Counted from the first letter of the stretch, positions 51,394 through 61,910 are shown. The stretch: DNA of 64,000 nucleotides from Acidobacteriota bacterium (GCA_016196065.1 JACPYL010000012.1:496001-560000), one strand, 5' to 3'. Numbers and translations are program-made. Notes: generated by a model not told the origin, from the sequence alone.

Positions 51394-53160
51394 ATGCGAG
51401 ACATTATCGTGGTTGGGGCGGGCGGCGGTGGCGCGGTGGTGGCGAAGGAACTGGCCGCGCGAGGACTCGACGTCCTCTTGCTGGAAGCCGGAGCGCGTTT
51501 TGCAAAACCCGAAACGGACTGGGACCACTTTGAAAGCGATGCGAACAATCCCTTCAGCGGCTATCTCCGGTTCGGCCCGCCCGATCGCTCCAAACCTGGA
51601 TGGGTGCGCGAACTGCCGCAAAGCTCCCTCTTTGTACAACTCGCTGGAGTCGGTGGAACCACGAATCACTACCAGGGAAATTCTCCACGCGCCATGCCCG
51701 GCGCCTTCTTCGACTACCGGGGTCGGGATCGAAATGCGTATGACACGGCTCACCTTTTTCCAATCTCGTACCGCGAACTGCTGCCTTACTACCAATGGGT
51801 TGAACACACGCTCCCGGTGCAGACGGCGCCCATGGGGACCAAGGAGGAGGTGTTCTTTCACGGCGCCCAGCTTCTGGGATACCCGGTGCAAAAGACAAAG
51901 GACATCACGCGCACCGCGTTCCGGCCGCAAGAGAATGCCATTCTGCAACCCCAAGGGACAGCCGGCAGAACAAACGATCCGAATAAGCTGGTCTATCCGT
52001 TCGCGCTGGGCTGCACGTTCTGTGGCCATTGCTCTCAAGGATGCCTGGAAACCAGAGGCGCCCCCATCAATCTCAAAGCCAAGAGGTCCACATCCGTCAG
52101 TTACATCCCGATGGCACTCACCAGCGATGTGTGGTCGCGCTGCGGAAAATCCCTGACACTGATCACCGATGCCTTCGCGACGCGCATCACCACCGATGAA
52201 AATGCGATGGCGCGCAGCGTCACCTGGAGAATCGGCACCACCGGCGAGACTGTCACCGAAGAAGCTAGAGTGATCGTTCTGGCCTGCGGCACGGTAGAGA
52301 ACCCCCGGCTCTGGCTGAACAGTGAGCTTCCCAATCCCAATGGATGGGTGGGACGGGGCCTCACGGATCACTTCGTGGACGCGGTCACTGGAGTGATGCC
52401 CTTCTATACCGGCTCCACCAAGGGTTCGGGCTCGGGTGGGCGGATCGATATCCCCGGCTACGGCATGCTCGAGGTGGTGGGCGAGACACCCGGCTTGCGC
52501 GCCGCGCTCTCAGCATTCAGCGATGCAGGCATCGCCGGCTTCTATGACAACGGCCTGCCGGGAGGAGGTTATGGCGCCGACACCGTGGGGCGACTGGTGG
52601 GCAAAGACCTCAAGGACTGCATGGCCAATGTGGACCAACTCTTGAACGTTGACATCTTCACCGATGACGACGTGGAGGCACAGAATCGGGTCACGCTCTC
52701 GACGGCACTCCCACCGGACGAGCACGGTCCGGTGCCGCGTATCGAAATTCATCAGAGATCCCGCACGGCTCGCACTCTTCAAAACCGCGAGTTCCTGGTG
52801 GAGCAGGCGGTGCGGTTGCTGCAGAAGTTGGGTGCGACCAAGATCCATCGCATCAACAAGGCCCCCTTCGTAATTCACAGCCACAGCACCATGCGAATGG
52901 GACGTAATGAAACCGATTCGGTTTTGGATGACAGAGCCGAAGCCCGGTGGGTAAAACGCCTGTTTATTGCCGACAACTCGGCTCTCGCGAATGGCATTGG
53001 CGGGCCCAACCCCACGCTCACTACCCAGGCGCTGGCAACCCGAACGGCGGAAAAAATCTTTCAGCGTTACTTCGGCGGACACGCATGGGTAGGGAAGGAA
53101 GATCCCGTCTCGTCGATTGATCCGATCGTCACTCGGGCGGTGCTGCAGCGCGGTCTCTAA
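51394..53160 (+). CDS. GMC-family FAD-dependent oxidoreductase
   Basis: The 588-residue protein has the N-terminal FAD motif VVGAGGGGAVVAKEL and ELLEAG-type second strand, a GMC core (GTTNHYQGNSPRA), and the C-terminal GMC domain (HSHSTMRMG with the catalytic histidine region, then IADNSALANGIGGPNPTLTT). A cysteine cluster (LGCTFCGHCSQGCLE) sits mid-protein, as in cholesterol-oxidase/glucose-dehydrogenase-like members. There is no own signal peptide, which fits export with the Tat small subunit. It oxidises an alcohol or sugar; the substrate is unknown. Confidence 0.88.
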   Translation: MRDIIVVGAGGGGAVVAKELAARGLDVLLLEAGARFAKPETDWDHFESDANNPFSGYLRFGPPDRSKPGWVRELPQSSLFVQLAGVGGTTNHYQGNSPRAMPGAFFDYRGRDRNAYDTAHLFPISYRELLPYYQWVEHTLPVQTAPMGTKEEVFFHGAQLLGYPVQKTKDITRTAFRPQENAILQPQGTAGRTNDPNKLVYPFALGCTFCGHCSQGCLETRGAPINLKAKRSTSVSYIPMALTSDVWSRCGKSLTLITDAFATRITTDENAMARSVTWRIGTTGETVTEEARVIVLACGTVENPRLWLNSELPNPNGWVGRGLTDHFVDAVTGVMPFYTGSTKGSGSGGRIDIPGYGMLEVVGETPGLRAALSAFSDAGIAGFYDNGLPGGGYGADTVGRLVGKDLKDCMANVDQLLNVDIFTDDDVEAQNRVTLSTALPPDEHGPVPRIEIHQRSRTARTLQNREFLVEQAVRLLQKLGATKIHRINKAPFVIHSHSTMRMGRNETDSVLDDRAEARWVKRLFIADNSALANGIGGPNPTLTTQALATRTAEKIFQRYFGGHAWVGKEDPVSSIDPIVTRAVLQRGL

Positions 53161-53198
53161 GGAAGAGAGTTCTCGAGGGCTCACAGCAAGGAGGAGAA

Positions 53199-53744
53199 AT
53201 GGCAGTCACTGTTTACCGGACAACAATCTGGTGTAAACACACGACGAGCACGACGACGATGCTGGCAGATGCACTCGCTCCCATCTCGGAGGCGGGTACG
53301 AATCTTGTAATTACGGCCGGCCATAGTGTTGCCGGCCGCAAGAACAGGACGATTGCGGTTCATCCGTTGCTGAGCCGAAGCGCAGTGCTGGCATCGCGCC
53401 GGAGGGGATTCGCGCGCTCCGCACCGGTACTGATTGTCTCCGGAGACTTCGAAATAGGGCTTGGAGATCGAATCGCAACGGCCGTCGCCGCTCGTGGCGT
53501 CGAAGTCCGTTTCGTCAGCGCCATGGGGGAGAACAACCGATTCGTTGCGGCACTCGGGTTCGAGAGCGATGCGGCGGCCAGGTCTGCGGCCAAAGCCATC
53601 CGCACGGTGGAATCGCAGAAACCTGTGCACACGCAGCGGGGCCGGCCTCGAATGATCATTCGATCGACCATCGACAAAATTGTTGCCAGTGTCTCGACCG
53701 GTGGAGCCTTGGGTCCAAAAAAGAAACCCAAGACACCCAAGTAA
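53199..53744 (+). CDS. Hypothetical protein with ACT-like segment
   Basis: The 181-residue protein follows the GMC gene by 38 bases with an AAGGAGGAG ribosome-binding site. The N-terminal half is rich in threonine and serine; residues 75-140 (VLIVSGDFEIGLGDRIATAV, then VRFVSAMGENNRFVAALGFE) resemble a ferredoxin-like ACT fold. The tail is lysine-rich. The function is unknown; co-transcription with the oxidoreductase is likely. Confidence 0.55.
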   Translation: MAVTVYRTTIWCKHTTSTTTMLADALAPISEAGTNLVITAGHSVAGRKNRTIAVHPLLSRSAVLASRRRGFARSAPVLIVSGDFEIGLGDRIATAVAARGVEVRFVSAMGENNRFVAALGFESDAAARSAAKAIRTVESQKPVHTQRGRPRMIIRSTIDKIVASVSTGGALGPKKKPKTPK

Positions 53745-53856
53745 GCCTACGCCGCAAGAACATCTCGACCACGCAGTCCGATCGCAAACAGGAGCACAGA
53801 TTCACAGCAGTGCAGTTACACGAACTCTAAAACGAATTCACCGGAGGATTACAGCC

Positions 53857-54537
53857 ATGCAAGGAATGTCGAATGTTCGTATGTTAAGCGTGCGCGCAGC
53901 GATCTGGATTGTGCTGGCAGCGACTCTGGCACTGGCGGCGGTCGCGCAGGCGCAGAGCTCTAAACCCAACACCTCTGCCACTTCACGAATGCAGCCAACT
54001 CACGAGGCCAGCAAGCCCACGGAAAAACAAAGCATTGCGGCCCAGGAAGAGAAGCCGGGTGGCCCCAAAGAAGGTATTCAGGTCCATGGGCACTGGGTCA
54101 TTGACGTCCGGAATCCGGATGGCAAGCTGGTTACGCATCGCGAGTTTGAGAACGCCTACGCGGGAGATACCTTTCTACCCCGCATTCTTTCCCGACAAAA
54201 CAGTGTCGGGCTTTGGGGGATCCTTATTGGGGATGGGGGCGGCGTCAACCTGTTCTCTATCAGTGAACCCAATGATCCTGGCTTTGCAGATTCAAAGAAT
54301 TTGATCCTTTCGATTTCGGGTCAGGCGTTCGTGCTCAGGGGTTCGTTAACGGCACTGAGGGAGTTCGGGATCACTCTCGTAATGACTGAGGCACGGTACT
54401 GCGACCCCAATACTGCGCCCGTAACACCCTGCCTTGCAGGCGCGGTTGAATTGTTCACTACCACTCACCCAAGCCCTCCGATCGGCGTCGCCTCCGGCCA
54501 AATCGTGCAAGTGACCGTGACAATCAGCTTCTCGTAA
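53857..54537 (+). CDS. Secreted hypothetical protein (226 aa)
   Basis: It starts at the ATG at 53857 with CCGGAGG upstream and a signal peptide ending AVAQAQ (about residue 30). After a disordered serine/threonine/lysine stretch, a beta-rich domain begins VHGHWVIDVRNPDGKLVTHR, a motif reminiscent of phage tail-fibre or structural domain families. It lies between the ACT-like gene and the giant FG-GAP gene and is probably secreted with it. I cannot name the family. Confidence 0.6.
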   Translation: MQGMSNVRMLSVRAAIWIVLAATLALAAVAQAQSSKPNTSATSRMQPTHEASKPTEKQSIAAQEEKPGGPKEGIQVHGHWVIDVRNPDGKLVTHREFENAYAGDTFLPRILSRQNSVGLWGILIGDGGGVNLFSISEPNDPGFADSKNLILSISGQAFVLRGSLTALREFGITLVMTEARYCDPNTAPVTPCLAGAVELFTTTHPSPPIGVASGQIVQVTVTISFS

Positions 54538-54659
54538 CGCCAATTGCGGGCAATGACAAATCGCATTGAGCAAACCGTTTCGAGGATGGCATATGAGTTT
54601 GCAGTCCGTGAAGCTACGCTTCCCGCGTAGCCAGTGCAATGAGGAAAAAGGAGCATTCA

Positions 54660-57600
54660 ATGCTTCGTCGAAGCGCTCTCGCCATCGCTAGTGTGTTGGT
54701 TCTGGCTGGCTCGGCTGAATTGATTCGTTTGGCGGCTTTGCCTGCGCCCGGCCAAACCCCCTGGCCTCCGGCATCCCAAGTCCTGGGATTGCGCCCCCAA
54801 ACAAAACATCTTCCGCGAACACCGGACCGCCTCCGCGGCAAGACAGGATCGACCGAGAAGCAGGTCCCTCTCGTGCCCGCGGGCAGTCTGGATGTGAGTT
54901 CGCTCTTCCTCACGGCGCCGACATACCTAACAGGGGGAGTGTTCCCGCTTGCCATGGTTGCGACCGACGTTAACAAAGACGGTATCCCCGACGTCGTGGT
55001 AGCGCAGGGACTCAGTCAAGGGACAATCGGAGTGTCACTCGGCAGCGGCGACGGTACCTTTCAGCCGGCGCAGGCGTACGGGGGCGTCGGTGTCACACCT
55101 TACGGGCTGGCAGTTGCTGATATCAGCGGCGATGGCAACCCCGATCTGGTGGTTGCGACCAACTGTGCCGGTGGGGGAGTTTGTTCCGGCAAAGGATCCG
55201 TCGCACTTCTGTTCGGCAACGGAGACGGAACATTCCAGGCAGCCAGGGCTCTGGATACAGGAGCGTTTTACGCGACTGCGGTCGCTGTCGCGGATGTGAA
55301 TGGTGACACCCATCCTGATTTGCTGGTGACCAACCGTTGCACCACCGGCAGCAATTGTTCCGGGCTGGCGTCCGTCTTCCTGGGAAACGGTGACGGCACA
55401 TTCGCGTCCGCGCAAAACTACAGCACCGGCGGTTTGTCACCATTTTCGATTGTGACGGTGGATGTGAACGGTGATGGCAAGGCCGACATGGTGATGGGAA
55501 ACCTCACCAAGACCGTCAATGATGTATCAGGGACCATCGGCGTCCTGCTGGGGAATGGCGACGGAACATTTCAAGGACCGCAAACCTATCCCTCCGGTGG
55601 AATCTACGCCAATGCGATCGCAGTCGCGGATGTGAACGGCGACCACGTTCTCGACGTGGTGGCTGCCAACGACTGCTTCGGGAATTGCAGTGCTGACTCC
55701 GACAGCGCCATTGGTGTGCTGTTGGGGAACGGCGACGGCACATTCCGGTCCGCCCAGCTTTACGATTCGGGCGGGCTCTCGGCGTCGTCGGTTGCGATCG
55801 CGGACGTTAATGGGGATGCCACGCCCGACGTGCTGGTAGCAAACCGCCGCGCTGAAAATGGTTCGGTCGGAGTTCTACTTGGCAACGGCGACGGCACGTT
55901 CCTGCCCATCCACACTTACGACTCGATGGGCAACAGTGCAACCGCCATCGCGGCCGCTGATACCAACGCCGACGGCAAGCCCGACGTCATTGTGGCGAAC
56001 GGGCAACTCAACAGTTCTGATTCGCGCGGCTCAGTGGCCGTGATGTTGGGTCATGGCGACGGCAGCTTTCAGGCGGCGCCAATCTACAGCCCCGGCGCCA
56101 ACCTCAACACGTCCGCGACCATGGCGGACGTGAACGGAGACGGAAAGCCCGATGTGATCGTGGCGAGTGCATGTACTCCTCCCTCCTGCACAGGATCCGT
56201 GGACGTCTTGTTAGGGAACGGTGACGGCACTTTGCAACCTCCCTTGACTTACGACTCCGGAGGAAGCTCTCCAGACCCGTCGAACGTCGAGGCGGTGAAA
56301 GTCGCCGACGTGAACGGGGACGGCAAGCTGGACTTGATCGTTGCGAACCAGTACCCCCCCACCGCCTGCTGCGATCCCTCGAAGAACGGGCTGGTGGGTA
56401 TTCTCCTCGGGAATGGTGACGGCACTTTTCAATCTGTGGTGACCTATGATTCCGGTGGATACTTCGCCAGTTCGGTCGCGATCGCGGACTTGAACAGCGA
56501 TGGTATGCCAGACCTGTTGGTCGCCAATCAGTGTGTGAGCGGCGCGGATTGCGGCAGTGGCACAGTGAGCATTCTGTTAGGCGATGGCACTGGGGCGTTC
56601 GGCGCGGCGCAAACATTCGCATCAGGGGGATTCTCCCCAAATTCGATCGCCGCGACGGACGTGAACGGCGATGGCGTTCCCGATCTGCTGGTGCTGGACA
56701 ATTGTCTGACCGCATCCTGTAGTGACCACGGACAAGTGGCGGTTTTGTTGGGCAACGGAGGTGGCGCCTATCAGGCAGCCCAAATTTACGATTCGGGATC
56801 GTTCTTTGCCCATTCGCTGGCCGTAGCCGATCTGAACGGCGACGCCAAACCCGACCTGATCGTGAGCAACGAGAGTTTTGTGAGCGTGCTGCTGGGTAAT
56901 GGCGATGGAACTTTTCAATCGGCGATTAATTCGCTGGCGGAAGCTGGTTTCACCGGACATCTGGCAGTGGCGGACTTCGATGGCGACGGAATACTGGATG
57001 TGGCATCCAGTGACGGCTCATTGTTCCTTGGGAATGGCGATGGAAGGTTCACGGATACTGCCGGTCTGATTCCGCCCGGTGGACTCGCGGTGGGAGATCT
57101 CGACGAAAATGGGAAGCCGGATATTGCGGTTGGCGGCGTCACAATCCTGCTGAACATCAGTCCCCGTGCCGCAACGACGACAACTCTGTTTTCTTCGCTC
57201 AATCCATCCGAGCTTGGCCAGACCGTGGACTTCACGGCCAACGTTACGAGTGCAGGTTCGGGTACGCCCAGCGGACACGTGACCTTCAAGGACGGCGCCG
57301 CAGTGTTGGGCACCCAACTGCTGTCGAACGGCGTGGCGATTATTAGTGTGTCCAGTCTGAGCGAAGGGACGCACACAATCACGGCTGTTTACGGTTCCGA
57401 CGCAGACTTCAGAGCAAGCAGGTCACTACCTCTGAGCCAGTTGGTAAACGGAAACGGACTTGTGGTCATCGACGTCGCCGAAACGATTCACGTGACGGAC
57501 AGCCCCGAGCTTCTGAAGTCGGTAATGATGATCGTCAACGAGAAGATTCTCGTGACGGATAGCCCCGGCCTCCTGCTGGCTGCCATGATTAACGTGAACG

Positions 57601-59012
57601 AGAGCATCCATGTGAGCGACGCGCCAGCCGTCGTGACGTCGCACGTGACGCCAATCATCACCTGGCCCGCGCCCGCTCCGATAACGTATGGAACGGCGCT
57701 CTCGGTGACACAACTCAACGCTACCGCCAATACTGCGGGAACCTTTATCTACACACCTCCAGCCGGCACGGTTCTTGCGGCCGGCAACCAAACCCTCTCG
57801 GCTGCGTTCACCCCAACCGACACCGCGAACTACACTTCAGCAAACGCAAGTGTTGGCTTGCTCGTAAATCAGGCCAGCACCGCCGTGCAGTTGACGTCTT
57901 CGGCCAATCCCCAGTTTGTGAATCAGCCCATCACGTTCACGGCAACGATTACCTCGCCGGCTGCGGGTTCCGCGACAGGTTCGGTCGTATTCTTCGCGGG
58001 CACCACGAATCTGGGGACTGTCTCCGTCGCAGGAAATACGGCGTCGGTGACGACATCATTTTCCGCTGCGGGGAATCGCTCCATTACCGCTCAGTACTCA
58101 GGCGACAACAATTACGCAGGCAGCACTTCCGCCCCATTGATCCAAAGCGTCGTATCCCAGCAGGTTCCGACTACCTTGACTGTGACCTCCTCGCTGAATC
58201 CTTCTTTTGTAAGCCAGGCCGTCACTTTCACGGCGACTTTCGGGACCGGGAGACCTCCGGACGGGGGGACCATCACTTTCAAACGTGGCGCAGCGAATTT
58301 GGGAACGGCCGCGATCGTGGGTGGGGCAGCTTCTTTCACGACTTCCAATTTGCCACTTGGAAGAAGCAGGATCATTGCGATCTATCAAGGCGACGCCTTT
58401 TTTGGACGGAGTTCGGCGGCGATGATCCAAAGAGTAAATCGCTATACGACTACAACGACTCTGGCCTCGGACTTGAACCCCGCAACCTATGGCCAGACCG
58501 TATCGCTGACTGCCACCGTGACCGCTCTGGATACGGCGTCTGCTACGGGCACAGTCACATTCCGCAATGGAGGTTCCCTCTTGGGAACGGCGACGCTGCG
58601 CAATGACGGGACAGCAACCCTGCCTGTTAGCGGTCTAGCTGCTGGTGTTTACTCGCTAACCGCGACTTATAACGGTAACGGGCGCAACGCGAAGAGTAAC
58701 TCGTCAGCGTTAAATGAAACCGTGAACTTGGCCTCTTCGACCACAACCCTTACCTCGTCGATAAACCCTTCAAGAGCCGGGCAATCTGTGAAATTTAGCG
58801 CATCCGTAGCTACCAACACCGGGGCTGTGGCAAAAGGATCGGTAACGTTCTCCGCCGGCGGCGTAAATCTGGGAACTGTGACCTTAGCCGGCGGCAAAGC
58901 CAGCATTTCGACGAGATCGTTGCCACCAGGAGCAAACGTCATCACCGCAACCTATGCCGGGAATCCCAACGTCACCGGCAGCTCGGCGACGCTAACCCAG
59001 CAGGTGAATTGA
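54660..59012 (+). CDS. Giant secreted FG-GAP / Ig-like repeat protein
   Basis: The 1450-residue protein has a signal peptide (about 1-20). From about 80 to 840 it holds some 13 FG-GAP/VCBS repeats with calcium-binding loops (DVNGDGKPDL, LLGNGDGTF), predicted to form beta-propellers. After them come one Ig-like domain, three short repeats with E-x-I-x-VTDSP cores (about 935-1000), an MBG-like domain (PITYGTALSVTQLNATA) and four Ig-like repeats (TTTTLASDLNPATYGQTVSL type). It is a surface or secreted adhesion-like protein. A GGAG ribosome-binding site places the start at 54660; the ATG at 54639 is less likely. Confidence 0.88.
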   Translation: MLRRSALAIASVLVLAGSAELIRLAALPAPGQTPWPPASQVLGLRPQTKHLPRTPDRLRGKTGSTEKQVPLVPAGSLDVSSLFLTAPTYLTGGVFPLAMVATDVNKDGIPDVVVAQGLSQGTIGVSLGSGDGTFQPAQAYGGVGVTPYGLAVADISGDGNPDLVVATNCAGGGVCSGKGSVALLFGNGDGTFQAARALDTGAFYATAVAVADVNGDTHPDLLVTNRCTTGSNCSGLASVFLGNGDGTFASAQNYSTGGLSPFSIVTVDVNGDGKADMVMGNLTKTVNDVSGTIGVLLGNGDGTFQGPQTYPSGGIYANAIAVADVNGDHVLDVVAANDCFGNCSADSDSAIGVLLGNGDGTFRSAQLYDSGGLSASSVAIADVNGDATPDVLVANRRAENGSVGVLLGNGDGTFLPIHTYDSMGNSATAIAAADTNADGKPDVIVANGQLNSSDSRGSVAVMLGHGDGSFQAAPIYSPGANLNTSATMADVNGDGKPDVIVASACTPPSCTGSVDVLLGNGDGTLQPPLTYDSGGSSPDPSNVEAVKVADVNGDGKLDLIVANQYPPTACCDPSKNGLVGILLGNGDGTFQSVVTYDSGGYFASSVAIADLNSDGMPDLLVANQCVSGADCGSGTVSILLGDGTGAFGAAQTFASGGFSPNSIAATDVNGDGVPDLLVLDNCLTASCSDHGQVAVLLGNGGGAYQAAQIYDSGSFFAHSLAVADLNGDAKPDLIVSNESFVSVLLGNGDGTFQSAINSLAEAGFTGHLAVADFDGDGILDVASSDGSLFLGNGDGRFTDTAGLIPPGGLAVGDLDENGKPDIAVGGVTILLNISPRAATTTTLFSSLNPSELGQTVDFTANVTSAGSGTPSGHVTFKDGAAVLGTQLLSNGVAIISVSSLSEGTHTITAVYGSDADFRASRSLPLSQLVNGNGLVVIDVAETIHVTDSPELLKSVMMIVNEKILVTDSPGLLLAAMINVNESIHVSDAPAVVTSHVTPIITWPAPAPITYGTALSVTQLNATANTAGTFIYTPPAGTVLAAGNQTLSAAFTPTDTANYTSANASVGLLVNQASTAVQLTSSANPQFVNQPITFTATITSPAAGSATGSVVFFAGTTNLGTVSVAGNTASVTTSFSAAGNRSITAQYSGDNNYAGSTSAPLIQSVVSQQVPTTLTVTSSLNPSFVSQAVTFTATFGTGRPPDGGTITFKRGAANLGTAAIVGGAASFTTSNLPLGRSRIIAIYQGDAFFGRSSAAMIQRVNRYTTTTTLASDLNPATYGQTVSLTATVTALDTASATGTVTFRNGGSLLGTATLRNDGTATLPVSGLAAGVYSLTATYNGNGRNAKSNSSALNETVNLASSTTTLTSSINPSRAGQSVKFSASVATNTGAVAKGSVTFSAGGVNLGTVTLAGGKASISTRSLPPGANVITATYAGNPNVTGSSATLTQQVN

Positions 59013-59442
59013 GATTGATCGCCGCCACCGTGTAGGTCCAAGGACAGCGGCTGCAAGTCCGTGGACTCAGAATTTAGGTCACTCCTTCGAATGGCACTGT
59101 TCAATCGCCTCGGGTCGAGTGGCTTGACTTGGGGCCCGTTCCCGAGCCAGCCCGTTCCCCACACCTAGCGCTCTACCGGCAAGAATATGCACTTCGCCGA
59201 GGAAGAGCGTTAGTGACGCCACCGATTAGTAAATGGCCCTGCTTTGGGAAAACAAGATTTCTGTTCACGCGGAACGCACCGGGATTCTCCTGTGACCGGA
59301 ATATCGTCAGGCGGGGATGCTACACGGGAGAGCGCCACCGATCTCTAGTGTTTTCCTGCTATTGCTCGTGATCCTTTTTCTATTTAAGTTCCGACAACTC
59401 GACTCAAACCGCTGCGCGGCTCCAACACGGTAAAGCAGGATC
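59013..59442. other. Intergenic stretch, no gene seen
   Basis: These 430 bases after the giant secreted protein gene contain no supported coding sequence, terminator or RNA motif. Confidence 0.5.
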
Positions 59443-60711
59443 ATGCTGGACGATAACAAGCACACAACTGAAAGTTCGATTCGCTACCCAGGATGGGGAG
59501 TGTGTCTGGCGGCGTTCGTCGGCGTGATGGTGAGCTTTGCCGCCATTATGCCGTACACATTCAGCCTGTTTCTGGAGCCGCTATCCAAGTCATTCGGCTG
59601 GCATCGGGAGGCCATTTCCAGCGCGTTCGGCATTGCGGCGATTACGGTGGCGGTTTTCTCGCCGGGCATCGGAATACTACTTGATCGCTTTCCCCCACGG
59701 TGGATCATTCTCCCCAGCATCATTATCTTCAGCCTCGCGTACCTGTCGTTGAGTTTGCTTACGTCTCACATCACGCAGTTTTATCTGACATATTTTGTTC
59801 TGGGCGTCGTGGGAAATGGAACGGCGCAGCTTGCGTATACACGCGCAGTGCTCACCTGGTTTCAACGACACCGCGGACTCGCGCTGGCGATCGTGCTCAC
59901 GGGAAGCGGCACCGGGTCGATTGTGGTCCCGCTGGTGACGCAAGCCGTCATCCACGCCTATGGCTGGCGCAGCGCCTACGTTACGCTCGGCTGCATCGCG
60001 TTACTTGGTTTTCCGCTGGCGGCGCTTCTGGTGCGAAACCGTCCGGTGAGCGCAACGCATTCCGATGAAACCTTTGCGACCGGAGTTTCGGTGGGCACAG
60101 CGCTCCGCGGAGTCGTGTTCTGGATCATGGCGATCATGATCATGCTGGAGGCGTTTGGATCGAATGGATTGGTATCGCATCTGGCCGCGATGCTCACCGA
60201 GCGCGGCGTTTCGGGAGAAAGTGCAGCCCTTGCTCTCTCCGTGATGGGTGCAACCAGTATCCTGGGCCGGCTGACGACTGGCTTCCTGCTGGATCGCTAC
60301 TTCGCTCCGTATATTTCCATGCTGATGCTGGCGATTGCGGCCGTCGGCATTTTCACTCTGTCGACCGCCGCCACGGCCACTACGGCTTGGATGGGGACAG
60401 CATTGCTGGGCTACGGCCTGGGCAGTGAAGCGGACGTCGTGCCCTATCTCATCGCCCGCTACTTTGGCCGGAAACATTTTGCAGCGCTCTACGGTTTAAC
60501 TTGGACGGCGTATGCCGTCGGGGGCGCCACCGGACCGGTCGCCATCGGCAGGTTTTACGATCGCTTTGGCATGTATCAGCCGCGAATGATCTTTGCGCTT
60601 GCGCTGACTTGTGTTGGTGGAGCCGCGCTCAGCCTGCTGTTGCCGCGTTATCCGGCGGAGTCAGCCGGCGTTCTGGGAGACCTGGCTCCTGACACCCAGA
60701 TCGCATCGTGA
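59443..60711 (+). CDS. Major facilitator superfamily transporter (OFA/monocarboxylate-like)
   Basis: The 422-residue protein has 12 predicted membrane helices. The pattern of FAAIMPYTFSLFLEPLSKSF in helix 1-2, GNGTAQLAYTRAVLTWFQRH in helix 4, and VPYLIARYFGRKHFAALYGL before helix 11 is typical of oxalate/formate- and monocarboxylate-type antiporters. It moves a small organic acid across the inner membrane. The transglutaminase-like gene follows by 71 bases; a functional link is not evident. Confidence 0.85.
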   Translation: MLDDNKHTTESSIRYPGWGVCLAAFVGVMVSFAAIMPYTFSLFLEPLSKSFGWHREAISSAFGIAAITVAVFSPGIGILLDRFPPRWIILPSIIIFSLAYLSLSLLTSHITQFYLTYFVLGVVGNGTAQLAYTRAVLTWFQRHRGLALAIVLTGSGTGSIVVPLVTQAVIHAYGWRSAYVTLGCIALLGFPLAALLVRNRPVSATHSDETFATGVSVGTALRGVVFWIMAIMIMLEAFGSNGLVSHLAAMLTERGVSGESAALALSVMGATSILGRLTTGFLLDRYFAPYISMLMLAIAAVGIFTLSTAATATTAWMGTALLGYGLGSEADVVPYLIARYFGRKHFAALYGLTWTAYAVGGATGPVAIGRFYDRFGMYQPRMIFALALTCVGGAALSLLLPRYPAESAGVLGDLAPDTQIAS

Positions 60712-60782
60712 TTTCACGTCAAACTGAACAGTTTTGTCGCAGGACATAACGTGTATTCTTTTCGTTTTCAAGGGGCGAACTT

Positions 60783-61874
60783 ATGAATCGGCGAAACTTT
60801 CTCCAATCGACCGGCGCAGCCTGCGCTGGTTTGGCATTCACAAAATCAATCCCAGCATTTGCCGACGCGGTTCAGTCGGGCGGCGGGTGGAGGACCTTTG
60901 AGGTCACCACCAGGGTAGAAGTCCTGAAGCCAAATGGAGTGACGCACATCTGGCTGCCTTCCGCGCTGCTTCGTGATACGCCGTTTCAGCGAACGCATTC
61001 CAACAAGTTCAGCGCTACAGGCGGATCGGCCAGGTTCACCAAGGACAAGCCGAGTGCACTCGGCATCGTGTCGGCGTCGTATCCCGAAAAGGCGACCCCA
61101 GTGCTGACGCTGACCAGCCGTGTTTCGCTGAAAGGCTATGGCGTCGATCTCTCGAAACCGGGCAAAGCGCCGCATGTTTCAAAAGAGGAGATCGACTTCT
61201 TTCTCAAACCGACCCGATTTGTGCCGACCGTCGGCATTGTGAAAGAAACCGCGCTCAAGGCGACCGCGGGCGCAACCACTGATTTGGAGAAGGCTCGGGC
61301 CGTTTACGACTGGGTAGTGGACAACACCTTTCGCGATCCAAAGGTCCGAGGCTGCGGGCGCGGCGACATTCGCGCGATGCTGGAGACAGGCGATTTGGGT
61401 GGAAAATGCGCCGACCTGAATGCACTTTACGTTGGCCTGGCACGTTCCGTAGGACTGCCGGCGCGGCATATTTATGGTTTGCGAATCGCCAAATCGGACT
61501 TGGGCTACAAGAGTCTTGGACTCGCAACGGACAAGGCGACCAAGGGCCAGCACTGCCGCACGGAGGTATACCTTCGGGAGTACGGCTGGGTCCCGGTAGA
61601 CCCAGCGGATGTACGCAAGGTAGTTCTGGAGGAGCCACCCGGGAATCGTCCATTGAGCGATGAGATGGTGTCGAAGGCGCGCAAGCGCCTGTTCGGCTCA
61701 TGGGAGATGAATTGGATGGCTTATAACTACGCTCACGATATCGAGTTGCCAGGCTCCGCCAAGCAGCCGCTGGTGTATTTCATGTATCCACAGGCGGAGA
61801 CGGGCGGGGGACGAGTGGATCCGTTCGATCCGGACAACTTCAAGTATGAAATCACGGTGAAGGAGATGAGCTAG
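60783..61874 (+). CDS. Tat-exported transglutaminase-like protein
   Basis: The 363-residue protein has a Tat signal (MNRRNFLQSTGAACAGLAFT). The transglutaminase-like papain fold contains the catalytic triad C209 (GGKCADLNALYVGLARSVG), H257 (GQHCRTEVYL) and D273 (PVDPADV). Such proteins crosslink or hydrolyse peptide bonds outside the cytoplasm. An AAGGGGCG ribosome-binding site precedes the ATG. It is convergent with the FAD-dependent gene that follows. Confidence 0.85.
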   Translation: MNRRNFLQSTGAACAGLAFTKSIPAFADAVQSGGGWRTFEVTTRVEVLKPNGVTHIWLPSALLRDTPFQRTHSNKFSATGGSARFTKDKPSALGIVSASYPEKATPVLTLTSRVSLKGYGVDLSKPGKAPHVSKEEIDFFLKPTRFVPTVGIVKETALKATAGATTDLEKARAVYDWVVDNTFRDPKVRGCGRGDIRAMLETGDLGGKCADLNALYVGLARSVGLPARHIYGLRIAKSDLGYKSLGLATDKATKGQHCRTEVYLREYGWVPVDPADVRKVVLEEPPGNRPLSDEMVSKARKRLFGSWEMNWMAYNYAHDIELPGSAKQPLVYFMYPQAETGGGRVDPFDPDNFKYEITVKEMS

Positions 61875-61910
61875 CAATATTGCTCCTCATCCGAACTGAG
61901 CGGCCTGACT

